Below are positions 7,652-16,960 of a stretch of 43,625 bases of DNA, in pieces (the first letter of the stretch is position 1; the number at the start of each line of letters is the position of its first letter). This DNA comes from Nitrospirota bacterium (lineage in GTDB: Bacteria > Nitrospirota > Nitrospiria > Nitrospirales > Nitrospiraceae): assembly GCA_020027965.1 (NCBI GenBank), contig JAHRHE010000016.1, positions 1 through 43,625 of the forward strand, written 5' to 3'. Under the pieces are notes generated by a model, which worked only from the letters and a program-made list of their open reading frames with translations, was not told the origin of the DNA and did not search any database. Position numbers and translations under genes: made by a program.

Positions 7652-7994
7652 GCTGCACCGCGGAGCTCCAGAGCCTGCCTCCACAAGTGGGCACAATCAC
7701 TGCGCTTGGACCCAGCGGCTGGCTGCAGATTCTCGGAATGGCCATGGACCCGCTGAATAGAGGTTGACCAGAGCACTTCATTACGTGTAAGGTAACCCAT
7801 GACGTCTTGAGCCACGCTGACTTTCCTATCCTTCGCGCTTCCTGGTCTCCCCCAGCGCGACCGATTCCACAGTCTCCGCCGCTCCTACGCCAGAGTTTAG
7901 AGGCAGTGTGGTATGCCTTGGCTTTGTGTCGCAGGGCTGGAGCCTCTCATGGAGTGGGCGGCATGAACGATGCCCAGCCCGAGGAGGTCAGGAG
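7652..7994. other. Intergenic stretch holding repeat copy B
   Basis: No gene supported. It contains the 7807-7886 repeat. GAGGAGG at 7981-7987 belongs to the leader of the zinc-ribbon gene that starts at 7995. Confidence 0.5.
7807..7886 (+). repeat. Repeat copy B upstream of zinc-ribbon gene
   Basis: Begins TTGAGCCACG and ends CAGTCTCCGCCGCTCCT, in the same orientation as copy A at 2508-2588. It lies about 110 bp upstream of the second zinc-ribbon gene; copy A lies about 490 bp upstream of the first. Confidence 0.65.
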
Positions 7995-8231
7995 ATGACC
8001 TGCGTACGCTGCCAGGGCCTGATGGTGACGAGCAGGCTGGAAGATGCGGGAGGTTCGACAGAATTCGAGCCCCTCTCAGGGTGGCACTGTCTGCAGTGCG
8101 GCGAGGTCATCGACTCCGGCATCGAAGCCAACCGGAAAGACCACCGGGAACCAAGGCGAAATCTGGCCCGACCTCCCGGCACTGTACCGGCGAGGTCTTC
8201 CGGTCCCAAGCGCAAGGAGCGGACACATTGA
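7995..8231 (+). CDS. Small zinc-ribbon protein, paralog 2
   Basis: A 78-aa protein: C-V-R-C at residues 3-6, C-L-Q-C-G near 33-37, then E-A-N-R-K-D-H-R-E-P and R-P-P-G-T-V-P. It aligns over its whole length with the product of 3074-3304, differing mainly by a short insertion between the cysteine pairs. Likely binds one zinc ion. The start is set by a GAGGAGGTCAGGAG leader. It is followed 75 bp later by another small gene on the same strand. The function is not known. Confidence 0.72.
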   Translation: MTCVRCQGLMVTSRLEDAGGSTEFEPLSGWHCLQCGEVIDSGIEANRKDHREPRRNLARPPGTVPARSSGPKRKERTH

Positions 8232-8306
8232 TGCGTTTTGTGGAAACACCTTAGGCACGAAGACGGGCTTGCTTCTCAACTCCGAGTCACTGACAATGGA
8301 GGCGCG

Positions 8307-8654
8307 ATGATCATGAACGAAGGCAAACGCGGGCCGTTGGATACTGGGAAGAGGGCTTGGGTGAGAATCCCTGATGGGACGAAGGTCAGGCACCGTCAAG
8401 AGGGTCATGAAGGAGTCATTGATGGTCTGACCGAGATCGTCAACGGGCCGAGCCGGAATCCTGATGGGCGGACTCAGTATCGAGTGAATGTGGGCGAGCC
8501 CGTTCGGAAACTGGTTGCAGAGCAGGAGCTTCTGATTCTCACGGATCCTGAGGGGCTTGTCATGATCGTGAAACAGAATGTTGAATACCGGCGCCATGTC
8601 ACTGCGCAGCTCCACGGAAGATTCACCGACGACAGGTTTGTCGCGGCTCTATGA
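8307..8654 (+). CDS. Conserved small protein of unknown function
   Basis: A 115-aa soluble protein starting MIMNEGKRG. The start at 8307 is chosen because GGAGG lies five to six bases upstream; the frame is open further 5'. The central block WVRIPDGTKVRHRQEG-x-E-G-x-I-DGLTEIV followed by RNPDGRTQYRVNVG suggests a small beta-rich domain, possibly SH3/KOW-like, reading a nucleic acid or protein. The C-terminal part (VEYRRHVTAQLH) is helical. No firm family assignment. It belongs to the run of small genes from 7995 to 9049. Confidence 0.65.
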   Translation: MIMNEGKRGPLDTGKRAWVRIPDGTKVRHRQEGHEGVIDGLTEIVNGPSRNPDGRTQYRVNVGEPVRKLVAEQELLILTDPEGLVMIVKQNVEYRRHVTAQLHGRFTDDRFVAAL

Positions 8655-8722
8655 ATGTCCACTGGGGGCGATGACGGATCGCGGGGGGCTCGCGGGGTTG
8701 GGCAGACGATGGAGAAACGCAC

Positions 8723-9049
8723 GTGAGTAAGATGAACGTCGAACCGTTGACTACGTTTCCCGACGGCTCGCAGTTGCTCGTCAGTACCCAGTATTCCGGG
8801 GAGGGCAGCTTTACCTGTGAGCTCTACGTGTCCAGGTCGTACGACAAGGGCAAACTGGACCTGCGAGTCGTGTCGGATCATCTTGAAGCGCAGACCTGTC
8901 GTCAGGCGCAGGATATGGCGTACAGTTGTGCCACGCGTCTCTACCCGAACACCACAAGCGGCCTGAAGGCACCCCCGTATCTGGTCTGGCCGGGGCCGAA
9001 TCTCCCTCTTGCGCCTGATAATCGCGGGCGGCGGCTGGAGCGCCGGTAA
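8723..9049 (+). CDS. Small hypothetical protein
   Basis: A 108-aa protein with a GTG start; ATG at 8732 is the alternative. GGAG lies about 9-10 bases upstream of the GTG. The sequence suggests a short beta-sheet (SQLLVSTQYSGEGSFTCELYV, KLDLRVVSDHLEA) followed by a helix (CRQAQDMAYSCATRLYP) and a proline-rich tail. No family is recognised. Same strand as, and 68 bp after, the previous small gene. Confidence 0.5.
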   Translation: MSKMNVEPLTTFPDGSQLLVSTQYSGEGSFTCELYVSRSYDKGKLDLRVVSDHLEAQTCRQAQDMAYSCATRLYPNTTSGLKAPPYLVWPGPNLPLAPDNRGRRLERR

Positions 9050-9378
9050 GAACGGCACAACGAGCAAAGAGAAGCGCATTGACAGTTGGTCTGGGTCGTC
9101 GGGGAGCCACCCGGTAAGGGATCAGGGCACGGCGAATTTTAGGTTTGCTATTGGATGCCCGGTGTGGTAGGGTGGGGCCACTTCATCGCGTAGGGCCTCG
9201 TGATGAAGTCTCGGAAGGCAAGGCCCGTAACCGATGTTGTTTTGCCCGGGAATCTGATAGGAATCTGATCGGAAGCCAGACCTAAGTCGCTTCATCATTC
9301 GCGTCTTCGGCCCGTTCCTTCCTTTCGTTTCTTCCTTCTCGAACTCAAGGCAATATCACTATCCAAAGGAGGAACCCC
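9050..9378. other. Leader region of the RRM gene
   Basis: No coding sequence supported. The 330 bases probably hold the promoter and a long 5' leader of the RNA-binding-protein gene. A TTGCTA/TAGGGT pair near 9150 is possible but weak, so no promoter is called. Confidence 0.35.
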
Positions 9379-9684
9379 ATGGGTTCGAAGATTTATGTCG
9401 GTGGTCTGCCGTATTCGGCGACCGAGCCGCAGTTGCAGGAGTTGTTCGCACCGCACGGCACCGTTGAGTCGGCGCGCGTGATTACGGACAAACTCACGGG
9501 ACAGTCACGGGGCTTCGGCTTCGTGGAGATGTCTACGGTCGAGGAGGCGAAGACCGCCATCACGGCGCTGAACGCCACCCAACTGGACGGCCGGACGTTG
9601 ACGGTCAACGAGGCAAAGCCCCAGGAGCCCCGCTCCGGTGGGAACGGCTTCGGTGGCAGCACGCGCGACCGCAGCCGCTTCTAA
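9379..9684 (+). CDS. RRM-type RNA-binding protein
   Basis: A 101-aa single-RRM protein. RNP2 is K-I-Y-V-G-G-L-P-Y near residues 4-12, and RNP1 is R-G-F-G-F-V-E-M near 44-51, with the usual beta-alpha-beta order (ELFAPHGTVESARVITDKLT between them). A short Gly/Ser/Arg-rich tail follows. It should bind single-stranded RNA through the RNP aromatics. Bacterial proteins of this type are often abundant and stress- or cold-responsive; that role here is inference. A strong AAAGGAGG site lies six to eight bases before the ATG. A GC-rich hairpin follows the stop. Confidence 0.93.
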   Translation: MGSKIYVGGLPYSATEPQLQELFAPHGTVESARVITDKLTGQSRGFGFVEMSTVEEAKTAITALNATQLDGRTLTVNEAKPQEPRSGGNGFGGSTRDRSRF

Positions 9685-9709
9685 TGGCACACGCCTAGAA
9701 GCCCGGTGA

Positions 9710-9745
9710 GCGGAGGGGCGCCTCCAACGGAGGTCGCCCCTCCGC
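9710..9745 (+). terminator. GC-rich hairpin after RRM gene
   Basis: GCGGAGGGGCG pairs with CGCCCCTCCGC, with an inner CCTCC/GGAGG extension and a three-base loop. There is no uridine run after it, so it may act as a transcript end, a pause or an mRNA stabiliser. Confidence 0.55.
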
Positions 9746-9769
9746 CTCTCTCTACGAAGGATCCTCAGA

Positions 9770-10627
9770 ATGACGAAGGCCACACCCCCTGTGATGCCGC
9801 TGTCCAGACCCTACAGTTATGGGACGGCCTTGCTCTTCGGCCTCATCAGCCTTGGCGCCCTGGTCGGGCTCCCCACCTACGCCTATTTCTATGACTACAC
9901 TTGGCTGGATTGGTCCATGTTTGGACTCCTCTACCTGCTCACCGGCCTCGGTATCACGGTCGGCTACCATCGGCTCATGGCCCATCGAAGCTTCGACTGC
10001 CCGAATTGGGTCAAGGCGGGGCTGTTGATCGCCGGCGGGTTGGCGCTGGAAAACTCGGTCCTCAAGTGGGCATCGGACCATATCCGGCACCATGCCCAAT
10101 GCGACCAGGAAGCGGACCCGTATAATGCCCAGCGGGGGTTCTGGTACAGCCACTGTGGCTGGATTTTTTTCAGTGATCCCTACGCTGATGAGAAATACGC
10201 CTCTCGTCTGCGGCAGGATGCCGTCGTGATGTGGCAACACCGCTATTATCTGCCCATCGTGCTCTCAGGGCTGGCCCTGCCTTTTCTCGTGGGATTTCTG
10301 TCTAACGGATGGGTCGGCGGGACCGGCTGTTTTCTGTTGGCCGGCCTGGGCCGGACCTTCTTTGTGCTCAATTCGACCTTCTGCATCAATTCCATCTGCC
10401 ACCTGTGGGGTAGGCAGCCGCACAGCGAATCCGATTCCAGCCGGGATAGCTGGTGGGTCTCCCTGTTGACCTTCGGAGAGGGGTATCACAACTACCACCA
10501 CACATACCAGAGCGATTACCGCAATGGCCCCCGCTGGTACAACTTCGATCCCTCAAAGTGGCTGATCTATGGCTTGTCCGTCGCCGGGCTGGCGACTGCT
10601 TTGAGGCGGTTCGAGAGCAATACCTGA
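9770..10627 (+). CDS. Acyl-lipid/acyl-CoA delta-9-type fatty acid desaturase
   Basis: A 285-aa integral-membrane di-iron desaturase that introduces a cis double bond into fatty acyl chains. All three histidine boxes are present: H-R-L-M-A-H (residues 67-72), H-I-R-H-H (104-108) and H-N-Y-H-H in the C-terminal third. Four membrane helices flank them in the usual two-plus-two order. Length and box spacing fit bacterial delta-9 desaturases. The start at 9770 follows a weak GAAGGA site. It probably adjusts membrane fluidity, and lies next to the hopanoid gene hpnH, another membrane-lipid function. Confidence 0.93.
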   Translation: MTKATPPVMPLSRPYSYGTALLFGLISLGALVGLPTYAYFYDYTWLDWSMFGLLYLLTGLGITVGYHRLMAHRSFDCPNWVKAGLLIAGGLALENSVLKWASDHIRHHAQCDQEADPYNAQRGFWYSHCGWIFFSDPYADEKYASRLRQDAVVMWQHRYYLPIVLSGLALPFLVGFLSNGWVGGTGCFLLAGLGRTFFVLNSTFCINSICHLWGRQPHSESDSSRDSWWVSLLTFGEGYHNYHHTYQSDYRNGPRWYNFDPSKWLIYGLSVAGLATALRRFESNT

Positions 10628-10754
10628 CTCGCACATCGCCCATCCCTCTCTTACCGCCGACCCTTCCTTTCCCCATCCAGGAGAAAAGACAACAAGGGGT
10701 GCGGTGCTCGTCACGCCCCGCTGAGGGGGGAGCACTGGTCCGATAATCTCTAAA

Positions 10755-10784
10755 TTGACGATGGGAGCGAGAGGGTGATACAAT
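10755..10784 (+). promoter_or_regulatory. Putative sigma-70 promoter of hpnH
   Basis: TTGACG at 10755-10760, an 18-base spacer, and TACAAT at 10779-10784. It lies 71 bases before the hpnH ATG with no gene between, and is the clearest housekeeping-type promoter I found in the window. Confidence 0.6.
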
Positions 10785-10855
10785 TTCTCCTTCTTCAGGC
10801 AAGCAATCCGGCGGGGGTCTGACCACCGTAGACCATAGACGGAGAGGAGAGGGGG

Positions 10856-11872
<1,017 letters not shown>

Positions 11873-11909
11873 GGTCGGCTCCTGCCGTCGGCAACGTCAC
11901 AGCCAGTCG

Positions 11910-12299
11910 ATGACTGACACGAAACAACACGGGTCGGAGGAGGGATTGCTCCAGGGGAAGGTCTTTCGCCCGACCAATTCGAAGGAGTTGGCCGAGGCGG
12001 TAGAGTTGGTCTTCGACTATCGCGGAGACGCCACACTCGGGCTCACCTCTGGGGAAACGATCGAGGGCTACGTCTTCAACCGTCACGGCTCCGGGCCTCG
12101 ACCCTGCTTGCAGGTGTTTCCGAAGAAAGACGCCGGCATACGCGAGGTTCCCTATGCGGACATTGTCACGATCGCGTTCACCGGCGAGGATACCGCGTCG
12201 GGAAAGTCCTGGGAGGTCTGGGTAGCCAAGAAAGAGTCGCAGCGGAAGGCCGAGAGAGACCGAGTGGCTGCCGAAGCCAGGGCTCGTGGCCACCTCTAA
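11910..12299 (+). CDS. Small conserved protein downstream of hpnH
   Basis: A 129-aa soluble protein. The middle reads as a small beta-barrel (LVFDYRGDATLGLTSGETIEG, then CLQVFP, REVPYADIVTIAFTG), similar in layout to Sm-like or SH3-like folds. A charged helical end follows (KKESQRKAERDRVAAEAR). It begins 38 bp after hpnH on the same strand and is probably co-transcribed with it, but nothing in the sequence links it to hopanoid chemistry. The start is weakly supported: no clear Shine-Dalgarno. Confidence 0.65.
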   Translation: MTDTKQHGSEEGLLQGKVFRPTNSKELAEAVELVFDYRGDATLGLTSGETIEGYVFNRHGSGPRPCLQVFPKKDAGIREVPYADIVTIAFTGEDTASGKSWEVWVAKKESQRKAERDRVAAEARARGHL

Positions 12300-12892
12300 G
12301 CGACCCAGCTAAGCGCCCCCAGTCCTTCGCTCTCCGCTCTCAGCCCTGAGCTCTCAGCAATCAGCCCTCCCCCCTCGACGTGGCTCGGGGCTAGCAGCCA
12401 TCCCCTCTCCCGCCGACGCCCCTCCGTCGCGCCGCTAAGGAGGGCTTTTCGGCCTTCGCCCTCCGGCCCGTCGGCCAGAGCCTCTGGGCGGCGTGCCGGA
12501 GTCGGCTTCGGCCGACGAAGGTCGGACGGGCCCGCCATAGCCGCACCTCTGCCCAAGTCATCGTGGGCCCCCGAGGCCTCCGCCGAAGGGCTCCAGCCCC
12601 CGCAGGCGGAAGCCGGTAGCGCAGGGGGCTTCGGCGACGGCGGGTAGCCAGACGCCATCCCCTCTCAGCGAGCCCCAAGGCGAGAAACGGGTGGCGTGTT
12701 CCTGCTCGTCTCCCGCTGCTGGAGGCCTCCCGTGGCCCGGAATGGCCAGGATTCTGATTGACAAAGAAAATCAACTATGTTAGAACTCTCCCGCCCAAAA
12801 TCTGACGCCTCGTGATTTGCTAAGAATCTTCGTAGGTTGAAACGCCCCTGAGCGATCCACTCAAGAGAGGAGCCGGACGGCTCTCACGCTGG
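12300..12892. other. GC-rich repeat-bearing intergenic stretch
   Basis: No gene supported. Several overlapping open frames exist on the minus strand (12391-12774), but their composition (Arg, Gly and Pro runs) and the many short palindromes such as GTCGGCTTCGGCCGAC indicate structured repeat DNA, not coding sequence. A dispersed AGCTGA-type repeat lies at 12331-12368. Confidence 0.5.
12331..12368 (-). repeat. Dispersed AGCTGAGAGCTGA-type repeat
   Basis: On the minus strand it reads as tandem variations of GCTGAGAGCTCAGGGCTGAGAG. A second copy in the other orientation lies at 21823-21856. Confidence 0.6.
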
Positions 12893-13435
12893 TTGGGGCA
12901 CGGAAGGGCAGGAGGACCGGGAGCGATCGGCTGGAGGCTGGCCCTCAGCCTCGCGGGCGCCGTGCTCGGGTCCGGCGGCTCCTTTCCTGGCGTTGCCGTC
13001 GCGATGCACGAGGCCGATCACCGGTTTGCCGTCGAAGGTCATGTGTGCGGGCCTGACGGGCAGCCGGTTGCCGATGCGCAGGTATTCGTCAAGGATCAGC
13101 GCGATCAGCGGGTGTCCGGGACGACTGTGTACACGGACCGCCGCGGGCGCTACAAAGCGGTTCTTCACCTCCATAATGACAATCGGGGCGATCCGATCCT
13201 GGTCACCGCTGGCGACAAGGAACAGCGGATCACCGCGCAGTTCGACGCGAAGGATCATGAGACCGAACGGAAGGCCGTCGTGCATTTCGGAGCAGGTTGC
13301 GAATCAGCCGGCGGTCCGGAGCCCTGGATGTATGGCGTCGGGATCGGCGTGCTCGCGGTGGCGGTCTTTGCGGGTGCACGGCTGATGCGGAGGCAGCGGC
13401 GGTCACAGGTCAGGGGTAAAGGGCAGCGCAAATAG
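12893..13435 (+). CDS. Secreted membrane-anchored protein with carboxypeptidase-regulatory-like domain
   Basis: A 180-aa protein. An N-terminal signal-type helix (WRLALSLAGAVLGSGG) is followed by a single beta-sandwich domain. Its motifs are typical of carboxypeptidase-regulatory-like/CNA-B folds: V-E-G-H-V-C-G-P-D-G-Q-P-V-A-D-A-Q-V-F-V, then T-D-R-R-G-R-Y-K. A C-terminal membrane helix (YGVGIGVLAVAVFAGARL) with a basic end suggests anchoring with the domain outside. The start is uncertain: TTG at 12893 keeps the signal, whereas the first ATG (13004) would remove it. It lies upstream of the respiratory cluster but is separated from it by a strong terminator. Confidence 0.72.
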   Translation: MGHGRAGGPGAIGWRLALSLAGAVLGSGGSFPGVAVAMHEADHRFAVEGHVCGPDGQPVADAQVFVKDQRDQRVSGTTVYTDRRGRYKAVLHLHNDNRGDPILVTAGDKEQRITAQFDAKDHETERKAVVHFGAGCESAGGPEPWMYGVGIGVLAVAVFAGARLMRRQRRSQVRGKGQRK

Positions 13436-13547
13436 CCAAGGGTACACACTCTCTCATCGGCGAGCGGCGATCATCGCCTCGCCGGGCAGCTCCAGGAGAA
13501 AGCGGCAGGACGCTGTCGCGTCATAGCGGGGTGATCTGGGCAGGTGG

Positions 13548-13597
13548 CGCTTTTGCTCCAGGCCACGGTGGCCTGAGTAAAAGCGTCTTATTTTTTA
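13548..13597 (+). terminator. Rho-independent terminator
   Basis: A long hairpin (CGCTTTTGCTCCAGGCCAC paired with GTGGCCTGAGTAAAAGCG, two mismatches) is followed by TTATTTTTT. It ends the 12893 transcript and insulates it from the respiratory cluster starting at 13722. A second small hairpin at 13458-13484 (GGCGA/TCGCC arms) has no T run. Confidence 0.85.
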
Positions 13598-13721
13598 GTA
13601 CACAGGTTTTCCTGCTTCAGAGTCCGTTCCGGACCGGATCGGCTGGATGATCCGGGGACGGTCTACGGTCTGTGGAGCAGGGCGGGATCGGCGGTCCGAC
13701 AGAAAGGAGCGGGGTGGGTTC

Positions 13722-14339
13722 ATGACACGCATGAAATGGGTCAAGGCGGCTCTCCTGATCAGCATGGCGGGCGCAATCGTCAGTGTCACGGGGTGTGAGG
13801 CAGGCGAGGGGCCGATCGTCGCGCCGCCGGACCCGCCACCCGAGTATGCAGACAAACACATGCCGGCCGGTTGGTGGGCGGATGAGAAGATCATCGAAGA
13901 GGGGAAGCAGATTTTCATCGGTGCCAAGAACATCGACGTCAACTGTGCCAGTTGCCACGGCAAGGACGGCAAACCGGTCAAGGCCGGGGCGCGGGACTTC
14001 CGGAACGCGGAGCGCATGAAGCTGTACTCCGACGCGGTCTGGTTCTGGCGGATCTCGGAGGGCGTGAAAGACACCAAGATGAAAGCGTGGAAGACCAAAC
14101 TGACCGAAGAAGACCGGTGGAAGGTGATGGCGTTCGAGCGGACCTTCGGGTTAAAGGGGATGGAGTACAACGTCGCGACGAAGAACTGGGTGCCGGTGGG
14201 AACGGCGGGTGCGGCGCCGGCGGCTGGCGCCGGGACGGCTCCAGGAGGCGCCGCGACTAAGGGCAAGGCGGCGCCCGCGAGCCCGGCTGCTCCGAAGGGT
14301 GGAGTGGCCCCGGCGGCCGGCAAGAAGTCCGGGACCTGA
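13722..14339 (+). CDS. Lipoprotein monoheme cytochrome c
   Basis: A 205-aa electron carrier, outside the cytoplasmic membrane. The signal ends in a lipobox (S-V-T-G-C25), so it should be lipid-anchored. One heme site is C75-A-S-C78-H79, followed by G-K-D-G-K-P and an F-W-R-I-S-E-G-V-K-D helix; the M-K-A-W segment may supply the distal Met ligand. The last ~45 residues are a low-complexity Ala/Pro/Gly/Lys tail of unclear purpose. The ATG at 13722 gives a proper signal peptide; the frame is open upstream. First gene of the respiratory cluster, 40 bp before the first bd-like gene. Confidence 0.87.
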   Translation: MTRMKWVKAALLISMAGAIVSVTGCEAGEGPIVAPPDPPPEYADKHMPAGWWADEKIIEEGKQIFIGAKNIDVNCASCHGKDGKPVKAGARDFRNAERMKLYSDAVWFWRISEGVKDTKMKAWKTKLTEEDRWKVMAFERTFGLKGMEYNVATKNWVPVGTAGAAPAAGAGTAPGGAATKGKAAPASPAAPKGGVAPAAGKKSGT

Positions 14340-14379
14340 AGATGCCGGGGTGATGAGACCGGAGGGGCGACGAGACACT

Positions 14380-16122
14380 ATGAAAACCTGGCAACGTAGT
14401 CTGCTTGTGACACTCGGTCTGGTGGCGGCGTTCGGGACTGCAGCCTATGCCCAGACTCCGAGCGCGCCGGTTGCCCAGTTTCCGTACACGGGAAACCGGA
14501 CCGCCGTATGGATCGTCGCCCAACTCCATATCCTGTTCGCCGCGTTCATTCTGGGGGCTCCGATCTTCGTCGTGATCTCCGAGTGGCTGGGGCACCGGAA
14601 ACAGGACCCTCGCTACGACCGCCTGGCGAAAGAGGTGACGAAGGTCACGGTCATCCTGTACAGCATGACCGCGCTCACGGGCGGGCTGTTCATCTTCGTG
14701 TTGCTGGCCACCTACCCTCAATTCACCACCTGGCTGATCAACCACTTCTTCCTGATCTTCGCGGTCATTTACCCGCTCCTGTTCATCGCCGAGACGATCG
14801 TGCTGTACCTCTATTTCTACACCTGGGACTCCTGGAAGGGTGAACAGAAAGCGCGCCACATCGCGCTGGGAGTCCTGCTCAATCTCATCGGGACCGTGAC
14901 CCTGTTCGTAATCGACGGGCCCACCTCGTTCATGAATACCCCGGCCAGGGCTGCGGAGGGCTTGTCCCTGGTCGAATACATCCAGACCGCGTCCCTGTGG
15001 GACAAGATCTACAACTACAGTTGGATGCCCCTCAACCTGCACAGGCTGGTGGGCAATGTGACCTTCGGGGGGTTCATCGCCGGCCTGATCGCGGCCTACA
15101 TGTACATGGGGGCCGCGACCGACGAAGAGCGCTCCTACTACGACTGGATGGGATTCGTCGGGAATCTGATCGGGGTCGGCGCGCTGCTCTTTCTGCCCTT
15201 CATGGGCTACCTGCTGGCGTTCGAGCTGTGCGACTACGATGCCTCCATCTGCCCCTACATGATGGCCGACCAGCTCTCGATGTTCTTTGAGATGCAAGGC
15301 GCCATGGTGGGGCTGATCTTCCTGGCCAGCAACTATTATATCTGGCTCAGCATGAAGCGAATCCGGGGGCTGGAACACATCCGCATGTCGCTCGCCACGC
15401 TGGTCCTCATGGTGAGCATCCCACCCGTGTTCATGCTGGTCTGGACCCTCTTCCCGATCCCCGACCTCATGGCGCTTGTCGTGCCGGCCGCGTACATCGC
15501 AGCGTTCTTGCTCCTCGCCAGGTTCACCCCGTGGACGGTCTCCTCCCAGACCATGGTCAAAGTTGCCTTTCTGATGGTGATCATTGGGAACGCGATCTGG
15601 ATGACCCCGCACGCCTTTGTCGCCACCCAAGCGCTGGCTCCGGAGGACGGGTCCTTGAGCCTTCCCCACGGGGAGCTGGCCCTGGGATCGATCACGCTGT
15701 CCTTCGGCGATTTAGCCCTGATGCCGGCCAAGAACGCCGCGGCGTTCACGCTGGTATTCGTGACGGTCGTCAACTACATCCTGTACAACCGGGCGATCCG
15801 GCGCGGCACGATCGTCTGGGGCAAGATTGATTTCGTCTCCCAGTTCGTGCTGATCTTTCTGGCGTTCAGCGCCATTTGGACCATGGGTCTCATGGGATCG
15901 GTGCGGTCGCTGGTGCGCAAGTATTTCCATACGTATAACCTCTTCTACGATTTCACGTCCGAGTCCTTCACCCCCACGCTGTCCTATGCCGCCTGGTGGA
16001 TCACCGCGATTACGCTGGGGTTCTACATCGTGGTGAGCTTCGCGATTCTCGTCACCCTGCGTGCGACCGAGGCCAAGGCGCACGCGGCGGAGCGGAAACC
16101 CGTTCCGGCCGGGGCCAAGTAG
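14380..16122 (+). CDS. Cytochrome bd-like oxidase subunit I homolog (first copy)
   Basis: A 580-aa integral-membrane protein with about 14 helices. Its N-terminus resembles a signal peptide (MKTWQRSLLVTLGLVAAF, then AYAQT), unusual for CydA. The bd family is indicated by the buried H50 in A-Q-L-H-I-L, E138 in I-A-E-T-I-V-L-Y-L-Y and H221 in P-L-N-L-H-R-L-V-G-N, all conserved in the second copy at 20039. Length and helix count exceed those of E. coli CydA, and no cydB is present. Nitrospira species are known to carry such divergent bd-like proteins; whether this one reduces O2 or handles quinol/cytochrome c electrons is unproven. A GGAGGGG site lies 12 bases upstream. Confidence 0.85.
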   Translation: MKTWQRSLLVTLGLVAAFGTAAYAQTPSAPVAQFPYTGNRTAVWIVAQLHILFAAFILGAPIFVVISEWLGHRKQDPRYDRLAKEVTKVTVILYSMTALTGGLFIFVLLATYPQFTTWLINHFFLIFAVIYPLLFIAETIVLYLYFYTWDSWKGEQKARHIALGVLLNLIGTVTLFVIDGPTSFMNTPARAAEGLSLVEYIQTASLWDKIYNYSWMPLNLHRLVGNVTFGGFIAGLIAAYMYMGAATDEERSYYDWMGFVGNLIGVGALLFLPFMGYLLAFELCDYDASICPYMMADQLSMFFEMQGAMVGLIFLASNYYIWLSMKRIRGLEHIRMSLATLVLMVSIPPVFMLVWTLFPIPDLMALVVPAAYIAAFLLLARFTPWTVSSQTMVKVAFLMVIIGNAIWMTPHAFVATQALAPEDGSLSLPHGELALGSITLSFGDLALMPAKNAAAFTLVFVTVVNYILYNRAIRRGTIVWGKIDFVSQFVLIFLAFSAIWTMGLMGSVRSLVRKYFHTYNLFYDFTSESFTPTLSYAAWWITAITLGFYIVVSFAILVTLRATEAKAHAAERKPVPAGAK

Positions 16123-16134
16123 ACGGGGAGTCCC

Positions 16135-16959
16135 ATGGCTGAACAGCCGAGCCTGCTGAAGAGCATCATCAAGAAGGGTCTCGCCGGAGTGGTAGTCGGC
16201 GTCATCCTGGTCGTACTCGCCAAGGCGCTGGAATTCCCGCCCGTGTTCCAGACCATGTTCTTCATCTACGCGATGCTGGGCGCCGCGGTCTACGTGCTGC
16301 TGGATGCCCCTGCCGTCAAGCCGGTGGGCGGGGCCAAGGCCCTGATCGCGCTGATCGTGTTTTACGCGGTGATCTCGGGCGTGTATATCGGCGGTGCGTC
16401 GCTCCTGCCGCAGTACGACCCGCAAGATGAAAAAGGGAAGATCGAGAAATTGTTGAAGCCCAAGCGCGCGGCCACGGAGCAGGGGAAGGCGGAGGAGTTG
16501 CTGGCCCGCACTCAGGCGCTCGCCGAGAAGGCCGAGGCCCTCATGAAGCGCCTGCAGGCCGCGGGAGTCGGCGGGACCGGGGAGGCTCCTGGAGCCGGCG
16601 GCGCGAACGCGGCGACAGGGCCGGGAGCCGCGACCGGAGACATGGTGGCGATGGGGAAACAGCAGTGGGATCTTCAGGAATGCTACAACTGCCATAAGCT
16701 CGAAGGCAAAGGCGGCAAGAAGCGCGGCCCCGAGCTGGACAACATCGGCAGCCTGATGACCCCGGAGCAACTCCGGCAGAAGGTGCTGGAGCCGCAGAGC
16801 TGGATGGCGGAAGGCTTCGAGAAGGAATACGAGAAGAAGAAGATGCCGAGCAAGTATCGAGAGCTGATGGAGGATAAGGAAGTCGACGCGCTGGTCGCGT
16901 TTCTGTCCACGCTCAAGAACCCTTCGGTGAACACACCTAAACCCATCCAGAAGAAGTAA
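16135..16959 (+). CDS. Membrane-anchored monoheme cytochrome c
   Basis: A 274-aa protein. Three N-terminal membrane helices (about residues 14-32, 38-56 and 66-88) are followed by a charged, coiled-coil-prone linker (KIEKLLKPKRAATEQGKAEE, then LLARTQALAEKAEALMKRL), a Gly/Ala hinge and a C-terminal cytochrome c domain with C183-Y-N-C186-H187. A likely distal Met lies in K-K-K-M-P-S-K-Y. The domain should face the periplasm and shuttle electrons between the membrane subunits. It begins 12 bp after the bd-like gene with a GGGGAG site, and its stop is one base from the Rieske start, so the genes are tightly coupled. Confidence 0.88.
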   Translation: MAEQPSLLKSIIKKGLAGVVVGVILVVLAKALEFPPVFQTMFFIYAMLGAAVYVLLDAPAVKPVGGAKALIALIVFYAVISGVYIGGASLLPQYDPQDEKGKIEKLLKPKRAATEQGKAEELLARTQALAEKAEALMKRLQAAGVGGTGEAPGAGGANAATGPGAATGDMVAMGKQQWDLQECYNCHKLEGKGGKKRGPELDNIGSLMTPEQLRQKVLEPQSWMAEGFEKEYEKKKMPSKYRELMEDKEVDALVAFLSTLKNPSVNTPKPIQKK

Positions 16960-16960
16960 C

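Noticed and set aside
12391-12774. A possible 127-aa minus-strand protein
   Set aside because: Arg/Gly/Pro-rich, built from palindromic repeat DNA, no start signal.
14257-15669. A 470-codon open frame on the minus strand
   Set aside because: Antisense shadow of the first bd-like gene, with the same skewed His/Asp/Gln composition and no family resemblance.
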